From the NCBI GenBank assembly GCA_045540275.1, contig JAZQGX010000203.1, positions 1-29,752 on the forward strand: 29,752 nt of DNA, written 5' to 3'. Below the pieces are notes generated by a model. It worked only from the letters and a program-made list of their open reading frames with translations, was not told where the DNA came from and searched no databases. This DNA is from RGIG8368 sp045540275. Lineage in GTDB: Bacteria > Verrucomicrobiota > Kiritimatiellia > RFP12 > UBA1067. The translations under genes and the position numbers were made by a program. Positions 8,983-17,251 of the stretch are shown here, piece by piece (the stretch's first letter is position 1; each line of letters begins with the position of its first letter).

Positions 8983-11190
8983 TTATTTCACCATCAACAA
9001 TGTTCCGGTAACAGGAACCAGATCAACCGTAGTTGCAGTATAGACGATCTTCCAGGACGGAGGAAGTTCGTCCGCCACCAGGCGGTCGGCACCGATAATC
9101 GAATCTGCCACCAGCAGGTTGATGCGTGACGAGGTGCTTTGCGCAACGGTCAATCCATCCACCGAAACCGTAGCACCTTCGGTGAATTCCACCGCACCGT
9201 CGACCGTAAGCGCTCCGGCCGCATCCGTTGAAGAGGCGATGCCGCCGGCGACGAACCCGTCACCGGGCACGAGAGTTCCGCTGCCTCCGATTTTCTGGCC
9301 CTGTGTCATTGTAAATCCGGTGGCGGCCGAAATATCCATCTCGCCATTCTCAACAATAATATCGCCGGTAAAAGTATGACCGGAAGCCGCAGTGAGAACA
9401 AGCTTGCCCGAACCCTTCTTGACAATACCGCCGTCCTTGGCCGCATCGCCGGCATGGAGGAATTTAGTAGCGATGCTGTTTGTATATGTAACCGTATCAA
9501 ATATCGCGCCACCCTCCATGACGTTGCAGGGGATTGCAGCATTCGAAATTTGGCTAATCGATTGCCATGCCTTCATCGTGCCGCCGTTGAAATTGATGGT
9601 CGCGGAAGCTCCGCCTATCTGAAGAACTTCAAAGACGCCGCCATTGAGATTGAACTCGCTCTTTCCATTGGCGGAGCAATCAAATGTTCTGGCCAGCACA
9701 TGCGAATTGCCGGATATGCTCAGACTGGCAACTGAACCGGCGCCGTGTCCGAACTTAAAGTAGTTATTGGTGGCGATTTGCGCCGTAGAATCGTGGAAAT
9801 TCAACTTAAGCGCAGCGCCTTCCTTCGCATGGGTGATGTACCCCGTTCCGCTGATGGCAAAAAGCGGAGAGTTGGTTACATTGAATGTCGAGGAAACCTT
9901 TGCCGCATTCATAAACCAAAGTATATCAGTGTCAATGTGATATCTAAAGGTGGCACCATTTACAACATTAATGATATTCGTCTTCCCCGTCGACCCCATA
10001 AAGGTATTTCCGCTGGTCCGTTTATAATGCGAATTGTCAAATATCGTATACGTGCCTTTTGCCCTTACATTGTACGGCTCCATGATTGGGTATGTTCTGG
10101 CCCCCTCGAGATTCCTGTAAATCAGGTATGAGGTAGCATCGATTGCGCATGAAGCCCTGTGAGCACTGAACGAAGCCTTTGAAAAATCAACGCCGTCATA
10201 GATGAGACGCCCAACCGAATTGGAGTCTGACGCGATAAATATATAACCCCCAGCAACCTGCTCCGTAAGTTTTGAATCCTTGCCAGTGATTAAAAACTCG
10301 CCGTATGAATTAGCTCCGTATCCGATTTCGGGAAGGTACCTGGTAGTATATTCCAACTCCGAATTCGCCGCCGTGACAAAACTGGTCGCCCCGGCACTGC
10401 CCCCGATATATATCTGATACTCTTGCGCCCATTTTGAATTCGAGACATTCATGATACTTGTTGCTTTGCTGGTGCCGCCGAACCAGCTTCCCCCCTGCTT
10501 GAATACAGAATTTACTATGCTTACTATGCCGGTTTTCCCCGCAGACGAAGATCCTGACATGCTGCTTAAGTTCGTGAAAACGCAATTGTTATAAGAAAGC
10601 ATTCCGTTATTTACATAAATGAATCCAGAATACGATGGGATGTACACATTGTCAAAGGACATCGAAGTACCACATTGAACAGTTGTGGAGCCACCCGTTT
10701 TTATGAATGTGCCGTCCTCAACCTTCATATACGTATTGGCAGCATCTTTAGGCTCTGTATTTCCTACAACGATATTGCCCGTGTTTGTTGCAGCTACATC
10801 TTTCAAATACAGATGCGCATTCTCATATCCCGAAGCATACCCAAGCGCAGTTGCGCCGAAGTAGATACTGCCGCCCGTCTGTTCAAATGCTCCAGTCACA
10901 CCACTGGCAATGCGGAAGGTACCAATGTTAAAATGAGCATTATTGGCCAATACAAAGCCTGGAGTACCATATCCGACATGAAACCATTTGCCGCCATAAA
11001 GCATATCAGTGTGATTGGTAACTCCGCACAGACCCTTGACGATGTTGTCGACGTCAGTAGCGACCGGCAATCCTCCGCCCCATTTGGAGGCATCGGTGTA
11101 AAGGCCCGGTCCGGTAAAGGTTCGTGCCGCGGCAAGTCCTACGCAAAAACAAACTGTCAACATCCAAAAGATTCTCTTGTTCATATCCAT
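8983..11190 (-). CDS. Secreted beta-helical protein with autotransporter-type PATR repeat
   Basis: A 735-aa exported, Gly/Ser/Thr/Asn-rich protein. The signal peptide is near MNKRIFWMLTVCFCVGLAAA. The body is a long series of beta-strand units typical of right-handed beta-helices (FRIASGVTGAFEQTGGSIYFG, cut here to its pattern, and similar lines). Near residues 585-625 is a PATR unit, GGIVKKGSGKLVLT followed by FTGDIIVENGEMDIS, the class found next to autotransporter passengers. No C-terminal beta-barrel domain is present; instead the protein ends VTGTLLMVK. The start ATG at 11190 has AAAGGA 6 nt upstream; a TTG at 11196 overlaps that site and is rejected. It heads an operon with the hydrolase-like gene. 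Role: surface or matrix protein, perhaps carbohydrate-binding; unproven. Confidence 0.75.
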   Translation of the reverse strand: MDMNKRIFWMLTVCFCVGLAAARTFTGPGLYTDASKWGGGLPVATDVDNIVKGLCGVTNHTDMLYGGKWFHVGYGTPGFVLANNAHFNIGTFRIASGVTGAFEQTGGSIYFGATALGYASGYENAHLYLKDVAATNTGNIVVGNTEPKDAANTYMKVEDGTFIKTGGSTTVQCGTSMSFDNVYIPSYSGFIYVNNGMLSYNNCVFTNLSSMSGSSSAGKTGIVSIVNSVFKQGGSWFGGTSKATSIMNVSNSKWAQEYQIYIGGSAGATSFVTAANSELEYTTRYLPEIGYGANSYGEFLITGKDSKLTEQVAGGYIFIASDSNSVGRLIYDGVDFSKASFSAHRASCAIDATSYLIYRNLEGARTYPIMEPYNVRAKGTYTIFDNSHYKRTSGNTFMGSTGKTNIINVVNGATFRYHIDTDILWFMNAAKVSSTFNVTNSPLFAISGTGYITHAKEGAALKLNFHDSTAQIATNNYFKFGHGAGSVASLSISGNSHVLARTFDCSANGKSEFNLNGGVFEVLQIGGASATINFNGGTMKAWQSISQISNAAIPCNVMEGGAIFDTVTYTNSIATKFLHAGDAAKDGGIVKKGSGKLVLTAASGHTFTGDIIVENGEMDISAATGFTMTQGQKIGGSGTLVPGDGFVAGGIASSTDAAGALTVDGAVEFTEGATVSVDGLTVAQSTSSRINLLVADSIIGADRLVADELPPSWKIVYTATTVDLVPVTGTLLMVK

Positions 11191-11200
11191 AGTCAATCCT

Positions 11201-11240
11201 TTCCTTAAGCCTCATCACTATTCCTTAAGCCTCATCACTA
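11201..11240. repeat. Perfect tandem 20-bp duplication in a 5' leader
   Basis: The 20-mer TTCCTTAAGCCTCATCACTA occurs twice, head to tail and without mismatch, at 11201-11220 and 11221-11240. On the minus strand each copy reads AGTGATGAGG then TTAAGGAA, so the duplication repeats a purine-rich Shine-Dalgarno-like segment just before the PATR-repeat gene. Confidence 0.95.
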
Positions 11241-11277
11241 TCGTATCTATCAAGTCGATAATACGAGAATGATGTCT

Positions 11278-11286
11278 ATTTTAACA
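11278..11286 (-). promoter_or_regulatory. Possible extended -10 promoter of the PATR-repeat gene
   Basis: On the minus strand TGT-TAAAAT (11286 down to 11278) forms an extended -10. A TTGCTT 19 nt upstream could be a poor -35. The leader would be about 80 nt and contain the tandem duplication. Confidence 0.35.
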
Positions 11287-11367
11287 CAAAATAAACACAG
11301 GAAAGCAAAAGATATATCAACTTTTTTCGTTTTTTTTTACCGATACCAACCGACATGCTTGAAAATC

Positions 11368-11376
11368 TGATACAAT
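11368..11376 (+). promoter_or_regulatory. Extended -10 promoter of the metallophosphoesterase gene
   Basis: TGA-TACAAT (11368-11376) is an extended -10 element about 42 bases before the ATG at 11419. The -35 position is poor, as is usual for this promoter class. Confidence 0.45.
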
Positions 11377-11418
11377 CAGCCACATAAAATTGTTAATTGA
11401 CACTACGGGGAGTCATTC

Positions 11419-12693
11419 ATGAAACGCAGAAATTTCTTGTTAGGGACACTTGGTGCGGTGGCGGCGCCGGCAATAACGACCGCAGCATCTCCCGCCAAAG
11501 CAAAAACGGCAAAAAAAGAAGAGGTTGTTTCCGTCGTAGAGCGTGAGGCCATGCCAAAAGAAGGTTTATTCTCGGTAAAACCACATCTCCAGCTGATGGG
11601 CGAACGAGAGGCCGCCGTGGTTTGGATGACCAGAAAAAAGGCGACCGGTTTTGTCGAGTGGAGTCAGGATGACGGTGCCACATGGACAAAAACCTGGACC
11701 GAGGAGGATGGACTGTTGGATGCCGGCTGCACGCTGCACCGGACGATTCTTTCCGATTTTGATCCAAGCCGCCCGATCCGCTTTCGGATTTGCTCGCAGG
11801 AAAACCCGTACATCTTCCCCTATCGTGCTGAATTCAAAGGCGATATCCAAAAGATGGAGTTTTCACTCGATCCGATTCTCCCCGCCAACGGCAAGGTCGC
11901 TTTTGCGATGTTCAACGATGTACACCAGCACTTGGAAAACTATCCCAAGCTGTTGGATCTGCTGCCCGCCCCGGTGAATTTCTCAGTCTTTGCCGGCGAC
12001 ATCATGAACCATGTCGATGATGAAGCAGGCTTGAGCCGCTATCTCCTGGCCCCGCTTTCATACGTCTGCACGCGCACCCGCGCCGCCATGTGGTATGTGC
12101 GCGGCAACCACGAGTGCCGCGGCCCCTATTCGCGCAAGCTGCGCAATTATCTGGCGCTTCCCGACGGTCACTACTTCGGAGCGGTCACGCTGGGCGCGGC
12201 GCGCATAGTGTTTATCGACACCGGCGAAGACAAGGAGAACACCCACCATGAATTCGAAGGCATCGTAGACTTCGACGCCTATCTTGAGCGCCAGATGAAA
12301 TGGCTGAGAAAGGAGTTCGCCTCGGACGAGTGGAAGAATGCCAAATTCCGCATTGCGGTCATGCACATTCCGCCGGTGGGAACTAAAATGCTTGCAGGCC
12401 ACGTCTACAACGGCGAATCGAACCGCATGCGCAAGATGACGGAACTGCTCAAGACCTCGGGACTGACGATTGCGTTTGCCGCCCACACCCATCGCTCGGG
12501 TAACGACGACGCCCGTCCCGACCGCCCGTATGTCGTAATTACCGGAGGCGGCAACGGAATCGCCAGCCCCGAAAAATCGCACTGGAAGATCGACGCGACG
12601 ATTACCCACTGCCAGTACGACGCGAACGAACTGGTCGTCACCCAGGTGAATATGAAGGGTGAAAAACTGTTCGAACGCAGGATTAAGGCTTGA
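11419..12693 (+). CDS. Tat-exported calcineurin-like metallophosphoesterase
   Basis: A 424-aa phosphoesterase for the periplasm. The N-terminus MKRRNFLLGTLGAVAAPA has a twin-arginine motif and hydrophobic stretch, so it is probably folded with its metals before export. Residues ~50-140 resemble the fibronectin-like domain that precedes purple-acid-phosphatase-type enzymes. The catalytic domain shows the metal motifs in order: FNDVHQH (DxH), FAGDIMN (GD), VRGNHECRG (GNHE), AVMHIPP and AFAAHTHRS (GHxH-like, with A for G). The bimetal centre therefore looks complete. Start: GGGGAG 6 nt before the ATG. It is monocistronic, divergent from the PATR-repeat gene, with its own terminator. The substrate, phosphomonoester or diester, cannot be told from the sequence. 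Confidence 0.85.
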   Translation: MKRRNFLLGTLGAVAAPAITTAASPAKAKTAKKEEVVSVVEREAMPKEGLFSVKPHLQLMGEREAAVVWMTRKKATGFVEWSQDDGATWTKTWTEEDGLLDAGCTLHRTILSDFDPSRPIRFRICSQENPYIFPYRAEFKGDIQKMEFSLDPILPANGKVAFAMFNDVHQHLENYPKLLDLLPAPVNFSVFAGDIMNHVDDEAGLSRYLLAPLSYVCTRTRAAMWYVRGNHECRGPYSRKLRNYLALPDGHYFGAVTLGAARIVFIDTGEDKENTHHEFEGIVDFDAYLERQMKWLRKEFASDEWKNAKFRIAVMHIPPVGTKMLAGHVYNGESNRMRKMTELLKTSGLTIAFAAHTHRSGNDDARPDRPYVVITGGGNGIASPEKSHWKIDATITHCQYDANELVVTQVNMKGEKLFERRIKA

Positions 12694-12711
12694 TTTTCAA
12701 TCGACCGGGAA

Positions 12712-12744
12712 AGAGCCGCCGCTGAAGCGACGGCTCTTTTTTTT
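12712..12744 (+). terminator. Rho-independent terminator of the metallophosphoesterase gene
   Basis: AGAGCCG (12712-12718) pairs with CGGCTCT (12731-12737), one mismatch, then CGC with GCG around a TGAA loop. Eight T residues follow. In the minus direction the T-tract is only three bases, so it serves mainly the plus strand. Confidence 0.85.
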
Positions 12745-13612
12745 ATTTCCGCATTTTTATTGCAGCGCTAACAATCAGCGCAAAACCTACCGCCGATGCG
12801 GCATCCGGGATTTGCCCGAAGAAGCAAAGACCCAGCAACGCGGTGAACACGATGTTCATATAATCATAAACCGCTATCGAACGCGGCTCTGCCAGTCTGT
12901 AGGCGGCGGTTACCCCGAACTGTCCGATCGCGGCGCCAATACCTGCGCCGAGCAGAATTACCACCTGAATCCAGGTCATCGGACAATAATCCGCAATCAT
13001 GAACGGCAACGAGACCATACACGAAAAGGCGCTGAAAAAGAGGACGACGAACGCACTGTCGACATCCATCCTTCCCAAACGATGGACGCATACATACGCC
13101 AACCCCGCCCCTAGACCGCCGGCGAGGGCGCAGACGGCGGGGAAAGCCTCGGCTCCGCGAAAACCCGGTTTCATCACCAGCATCGCCCCCGAGAATGCCA
13201 ACAGCAGCCAAAATGCCTGTCGCAACCGGAGTCGCTCGCCGAGCAGCATCCATGAAAACAAAACGGTGAAGAATGGCGCCGTTTTGTTGAGCGTCATCGC
13301 TTCTCCGATCTGGATATGCGAAAGTGCGTAAAAATTCGCAAAGATGCCGACGGTGCCGAATACGCCTCTGGCCAGCAACGGCAATATAAGCGCACCGGGC
13401 GCATGCTTGATGCCGCCGGTGCGAAAGATCCGGGGATTTCCGGCAAATACCGCAGCGGCAATTGCCAATGCGACAACATTTCTGAAAAAACCTTTTTGAA
13501 AGGCCGACACCGCCCCGCCGTAATCGTCGCACAGCCTGACGAAGAACGCCATGACCGCAAAACCCAAGGCGCTGGCGAGAATGCATAAAATGCCCTTCTG
13601 ACGGTTATTCAT
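12743..13612 (-). CDS. EamA/DMT-family inner-membrane transporter
   Basis: A 289-aa drug/metabolite-transporter superfamily permease with about ten hydrophobic helices in two EamA repeats. Typical pieces are the start GILCILASALGFAVMAFFVR, MTLNKTAPFFTVLFSWMLLGE at the end of the first repeat, and YMNIVFTALLGLCFFGQIPD at the end of the second. DMT carriers usually export or take up small metabolites; the cargo is not predictable. The ATG at 13612 has no Shine-Dalgarno sequence: the leader is a CAGTCAGTCAGT repeat. It lies 43 bases after the sod stop and may be read from the sod transcript. Confidence 0.85.
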   Translation of the reverse strand: MNNRQKGILCILASALGFAVMAFFVRLCDDYGGAVSAFQKGFFRNVVALAIAAAVFAGNPRIFRTGGIKHAPGALILPLLARGVFGTVGIFANFYALSHIQIGEAMTLNKTAPFFTVLFSWMLLGERLRLRQAFWLLLAFSGAMLVMKPGFRGAEAFPAVCALAGGLGAGLAYVCVHRLGRMDVDSAFVVLFFSAFSCMVSLPFMIADYCPMTWIQVVILLGAGIGAAIGQFGVTAAYRLAEPRSIAVYDYMNIVFTALLGLCFFGQIPDAASAVGFALIVSAAIKMRK

Positions 13613-13655
13613 ACTGACTGACTGTATTTTTTCTGCGCCGCTGCGGATGCGGATG

Positions 13656-14342
13656 TTAGCTCTCGAATATGAGCGACGCCGCTTCCCAATTGAGCATATC
13701 GTTTACAACTTCCTTGACATATCCGGCTCTGTTGTTTTGCCAGTCGAGATAGTAAGCATGCTCCCAAACGTCAATTACCAACAGAGGTTTTGCGTTTCTG
13801 CGCGTGATGGGGGTTTGCGCGTTGGCGGTACTCTCCACCGTGAGTTTGCCGTTCTCGAACACGAGCCACGCCCACCCGCTGCCGAATTGTCTGATCGCCG
13901 CATCGGTCAATGCCTGCTTGCAGTTTTGCAATGACCCGAAATCGCGCTCGATTGCTTTTTTCAACGCCGCCGATGGCTGTTTTCCGCTTCCGGCCGGTAT
14001 TATCGATTGCCAGTAAAAATCATGGTTCCACAGCTGCGCGGCATTGTTGAATATCTGCTGTTGCTGCTCCATTGCCGCTTTACGCACGATTTCAACCAGC
14101 GTCATGTTCTGAAATTCAGTGCCGGAAATCAAACCGTTGAGCGTTCTGGCATATCCTGCATGATGCTTTCCATAGTGGAAAGCGATAGTTCGCTCCGATA
14201 TTGCCGGTTTCAGGGCGTCGTTTGCGTACTGAAGTTTGATTGGGCTCATCTCCCGCCGCGGCGTCGTGCTTCCCGCGAATGCCAAGGCGCCGGCACTTGC
14301 GGAACTAGCGAGAATAGCGAATTGCCGTCTTGTAATATCCAT
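13656..14342 (-). CDS. Tat-exported Fe-type superoxide dismutase
   Basis: A 228-aa enzyme that dismutates superoxide. MDITRRQFAILASSASAGALA is a twin-arginine signal, so it should act in the periplasm; family members without a signal have about 195-200 residues. Metal ligands are visible: His in HYGKHHAGY, His in AQLWNHDFYW, and Asp and His in VIDVWEHAYYLDW. The Gln in NNAAQLWNH and Ala in STANAQTP match the iron enzyme; manganese enzymes place the Gln in the second site. Start: AGGAG 8 nt before ATG. A good promoter lies upstream with a ~120-nt leader. An EamA permease follows in the same direction. I give no symbol because sodB is normally used for cytosolic enzymes. Confidence 0.92.
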   Translation of the reverse strand: MDITRRQFAILASSASAGALAFAGSTTPRREMSPIKLQYANDALKPAISERTIAFHYGKHHAGYARTLNGLISGTEFQNMTLVEIVRKAAMEQQQQIFNNAAQLWNHDFYWQSIIPAGSGKQPSAALKKAIERDFGSLQNCKQALTDAAIRQFGSGWAWLVFENGKLTVESTANAQTPITRRNAKPLLVIDVWEHAYYLDWQNNRAGYVKEVVNDMLNWEAASLIFES

Positions 14343-14470
14343 AGCGATATCTCCTGTACTTTTGGCATCGGGATGGTGCTGGCCGGAATGCTCGGACCCG
14401 CACTGGCCTCTTGTAGAGCGCCCCGGTCAAATGCGCCGGCCATGCACACCTGCATCCCATGCGTGCTACA

Positions 14471-14500
14471 ATTGTAACAATTCGCATTTTGTGAAGTCAA
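14471..14500 (-). promoter_or_regulatory. Sigma70-type promoter of the superoxide dismutase gene
   Basis: On the minus strand TTGACT (14495-14500), an 18-nt spacer and TACAAT (14471-14476). Transcription would start near 14464, leaving a ~120-nt leader. Confidence 0.65.
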
Positions 14501-14605
14501 TTGCCTGTGCCGAAAATTCAATTTCCCTCTTTTTCGCCCTGAATTTGACCCTTTGATAAAAAAACTGCTTTGCCGTGTTTGCCGCTTCGCTTGTTTCATA
14601 TTTTT

Positions 14606-14614
14606 TGATATAAT
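14606..14614 (+). promoter_or_regulatory. Extended -10 promoter of the purF-like operon
   Basis: TGA-TATAAT (14606-14614) is a consensus extended -10. The -35 region (TTCGCT at 17 nt) is weak. The start near 14621 gives a ~30-nt leader. Confidence 0.7.
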
Positions 14615-14651
14615 GGCGCCTTGTCAATCATTTGTATCTGGAGATTGCACC

Positions 14652-16127
14652 ATGGGCGGCTTTTGCGGCGTTATATCTAAAGACGATTGCCTTACCGATT
14701 TGTTTTTCGGTACAGATTATCATTCTCATCTCGGCACGCACCGTGGAGGGCTTGCGGTGTTGAATGACGGCACATTCTTGCGCGAAATTCACAACATCCA
14801 AAACTCCCCGTTTCGCACAAAATTTCAAAATGTTTTTGCCTCGTTCAAAGGTCGCGCGGGCATCGGCATCATATCTGATACCGACCCGCAACCGCTGATA
14901 ATGCGCTCTCATCTGGGAACGTTCGGCATCGTCACCGTCGGGCTGATTTCCAACATGGCGGAACTGGAAGATGAGCTGTACCTCAAACAGAAGATGCAAC
15001 TCCAGTTCTCCACCACTTCAGGGCTTATCGGAGCTACCGAAGTCGTCTCCGCGCTGATTGCCTCCCAGTCCACTCTGCTTGACGGCATACGATATGCGCA
15101 AAGCAAAATCGAAGGCTCTTGCTCAATGCTGGTGCTGACCGAGGACGGCAAGCTTTATGCGGTGCGCGACCGTTACGGCCGGACTCCGGTCGTCATCGGC
15201 AGGAAGGACGACTCCTATATAGCTCTGCAGGAGTCGTGCGCCCTGCCCAATCTGGGCTACGCCTATGTGCGGGATCTGGGACCGGGTGAAGTCACTGAAA
15301 TTACCGCCGAAGGCGAAAACACGGTAATTGCGCCCGGTGAGCAGATGGCGGTATGTTCTTTCCTATGGATCTACTACGGATATCCCGCATCGTCGTACGA
15401 AGGACGCAATGTCGAAATGGCACGCTACCGGTGCGGCGGCGCCCTCGCGCGGCGCAATCCGATTTCGGCCGATTCGGTCGCCGGCGTTCCCGATTCCGGC
15501 ATTTCCCACGCCCTGGGTTACGCACAGGAGGCGGGGTTGCGCTACGCAAGACCGTTTGTGAAATATACGCCGACCTGGGCAAGATCGTTCACACCCTCAG
15601 ACCAGCGGCAGCGTGAAAAAATAGCCTCGATGAAATTAATTCCGATTCCGGGGCTGATCAAAGACAAGCGGCTGGTTTTCTGCGACGACTCGATCGTCAG
15701 AGGGACCCAGCTTGAACATCAGGTACAGCGCTTGGCCGATGACGGGGTCAAGGAGATGCACATGAGAATCGCCTGCCCTCCGCTGCTGTATCCCTGCCGG
15801 TTCCTCAATTTCTCACGGTCGAAAAACGTCTACGATCTGCTGACGCGTCGCTACATCCGCGAGACCGAGGGCGAAAACGCCGACATCTGCCAGTATGCCG
15901 ACCCCGGCAACCCCAAATACGCAGCGATGGTTGAGTTTATCCGCAAAAAGCTGGGTTTGACCTCTCTTGCATTCCAGCATGTTGACGACCTTGTCTCCGC
16001 CATTGGGCTGCCCCGCGAAAAGCTGTGCACCTACTGCTGGACTGGAGAGGATGTCTCGATGCCGTGCAGCTGCAAACATGGATGTGCGAACTGTCCCAGC
16101 AAGTGCGCTTCCGGCAAACGCATTTAA
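14652..16127 (+). CDS. purF: Amidophosphoribosyltransferase, Fe-S type with Cys-rich tail
   Basis: PurF transfers ammonia from glutamine to PRPP, the first step of purine synthesis. The 491-aa product has an N-terminal Ntn-glutaminase domain. The nucleophile Cys is residue 5 (MGGFCGVIS), so a four-residue propeptide must be removed, and HSHLGTHRGGLAV follows. The phosphoribosyltransferase domain has the PRPP loop LVFCDDSIVRGTQ. Cys in AVCSFLW, in LLYPCRF and two in LCTYCWTG match the four [4Fe-4S] ligands of the Bacillus-type enzyme. After this the protein runs on with five more Cys in MPCSCKHGCANCPSKC, which I do not know from standard PurF. Start: GGAG 8 nt before ATG. The TPR gene follows 15 bases later. 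I am fairly sure of the family; a specialised paralogue cannot be excluded. Confidence 0.85.
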   Translation: MGGFCGVISKDDCLTDLFFGTDYHSHLGTHRGGLAVLNDGTFLREIHNIQNSPFRTKFQNVFASFKGRAGIGIISDTDPQPLIMRSHLGTFGIVTVGLISNMAELEDELYLKQKMQLQFSTTSGLIGATEVVSALIASQSTLLDGIRYAQSKIEGSCSMLVLTEDGKLYAVRDRYGRTPVVIGRKDDSYIALQESCALPNLGYAYVRDLGPGEVTEITAEGENTVIAPGEQMAVCSFLWIYYGYPASSYEGRNVEMARYRCGGALARRNPISADSVAGVPDSGISHALGYAQEAGLRYARPFVKYTPTWARSFTPSDQRQREKIASMKLIPIPGLIKDKRLVFCDDSIVRGTQLEHQVQRLADDGVKEMHMRIACPPLLYPCRFLNFSRSKNVYDLLTRRYIRETEGENADICQYADPGNPKYAAMVEFIRKKLGLTSLAFQHVDDLVSAIGLPREKLCTYCWTGEDVSMPCSCKHGCANCPSKCASGKRI

Positions 16128-16142
16128 CGAAAGGAACCGATT

Positions 16143-17240
16143 ATGCTCATACGAACTCTGGCCTTGGCACTGTTGTTTTTGGCGCTTGACGCCTTTGCCC
16201 AATCTGCAAAACCCGCTCCGTCGGCCGGCGAAATCAACGCGCTTAAATCGGCCGATGATGAAAGCGACAAGAAACCGGAGAAGGTTTCAAGCCTGCTGAA
16301 GAAATCAAATGCCACGATGAACGAGGCGCAGGATGCGTACATTGATGGTGACATCAAAAAAGCGGTAAAGCTCTACCGCCGGGCGCTTCAGGAGATGATT
16401 GAAGTTGAAGAGCGGCATCCGACCCGCGCCAACAGCGCGGAATTTGCACCGCTTCGTTTCCGCAAGGCTCTTTGTGAAACTGAAATCGACAGAATCATGC
16501 TGGAGGAGGTCACCGCAAATGCAAGATCCGTGGCGGTAACCGACACCACCGAACTGGAAAAGAAGCGTGCAGAACGCAAGCTTGCCGCCAAGCAGCACAA
16601 TATTCCAGATCCGGCGCATAAACTTTCTTCAAGAAAAAGCGCCCAGACCGCCACTGAAAAGAGTGCAAAGCCTGCCGTTGCAAAGAAGGACGACACCGTC
16701 AAGAAGAGCACCAAGGCCGAATCGATCCGCGAAAAGAAAACCGTAGATTCAGAAAAGATCAAGAATCTCGCCAAACCGCTCAAAGCCGAGGAAATTCCCG
16801 GCATGTTGGAATTCGCAAAAGATATGCACTCGATTGAAAAATTCGACAAGGCGACCGAATCGCTGATCCGAATCCTCCGTGCCGCCCCCGATCATAAAGA
16901 GGCCCGCTTCATGCTTGCGCTCATCCATGTCCAAAGCGGACATGGAGATGATGCCGTAATCCTCATCGAGGATCTGGTCGCTGATTATCCGAAAGACACT
17001 GCGGTTCTGCTGTTGGCGGCGGGTGCGTATGCTGCTGCTGGACAGAATATGACGGCACTGGACCAACTTGACGCTGCAATCAGAAATGAGCCTGCCCGTC
17101 CCGACGCTTATCGGAACATGGCGTGGCTGCTGGCGAAAATGACGCCGGAGAAAACCGAGAATGCCGAAGCGTACTACCGCAAGTCGGTAAAGCTCGGTGC
17201 GTCGCGCGACAAAGAACTTGAAAAACTGCTCGGCTTCTGA
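16143..17240 (+). CDS. Exported TPR-repeat protein, Lys-rich linker
   Basis: A 365-aa protein with a signal peptide (MLIRTLALALLFLALDAFAQ). Residues ~50-110 form a helical, TPR-like segment (EAQDAYIDGDIKKAVKLYRRA). Residues ~140-215 are a Lys/Ala/Ser-rich, probably disordered linker. The C-terminal ~140 residues hold at least three TPR units (MLEFAKDMHSIEKFDKATES, AVLLLAAGAYAAAGQNMTA, EAYYRKSVKLGASRDKE). TPRs mediate protein contacts, here probably in the periplasm. AAAGGAA lies just before the ATG and the purF-like stop is 15 bases upstream, so the two form an operon, though a shared function is not evident. It converges on the response-regulator gene with only 11 bases between stops and no clear terminator. 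Confidence 0.8.
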   Translation: MLIRTLALALLFLALDAFAQSAKPAPSAGEINALKSADDESDKKPEKVSSLLKKSNATMNEAQDAYIDGDIKKAVKLYRRALQEMIEVEERHPTRANSAEFAPLRFRKALCETEIDRIMLEEVTANARSVAVTDTTELEKKRAERKLAAKQHNIPDPAHKLSSRKSAQTATEKSAKPAVAKKDDTVKKSTKAESIREKKTVDSEKIKNLAKPLKAEEIPGMLEFAKDMHSIEKFDKATESLIRILRAAPDHKEARFMLALIHVQSGHGDDAVILIEDLVADYPKDTAVLLLAAGAYAAAGQNMTALDQLDAAIRNEPARPDAYRNMAWLLAKMTPEKTENAEAYYRKSVKLGASRDKELEKLLGF

Positions 17241-17251
17241 AACCTGGCGGT

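Larger units (their letters stand above)
14343..14651. other. Divergent sod / purF-like regulatory gap
   Basis: This 309-base gap holds the sod promoter (14471-14500) with its ~120-nt leader and the purF promoter (14606-14614). An open frame across the sod leader (minus strand) has no family resemblance and no ribosome binding site and is not called. I see no riboswitch. Confidence 0.5.

Noticed and set aside
14246..14599. Minus-strand open frame across the sod leader
   Set aside because: It has no ribosome binding site at a credible start, overlaps sod out of frame and starts before the sod promoter. Not a leader peptide I can support.
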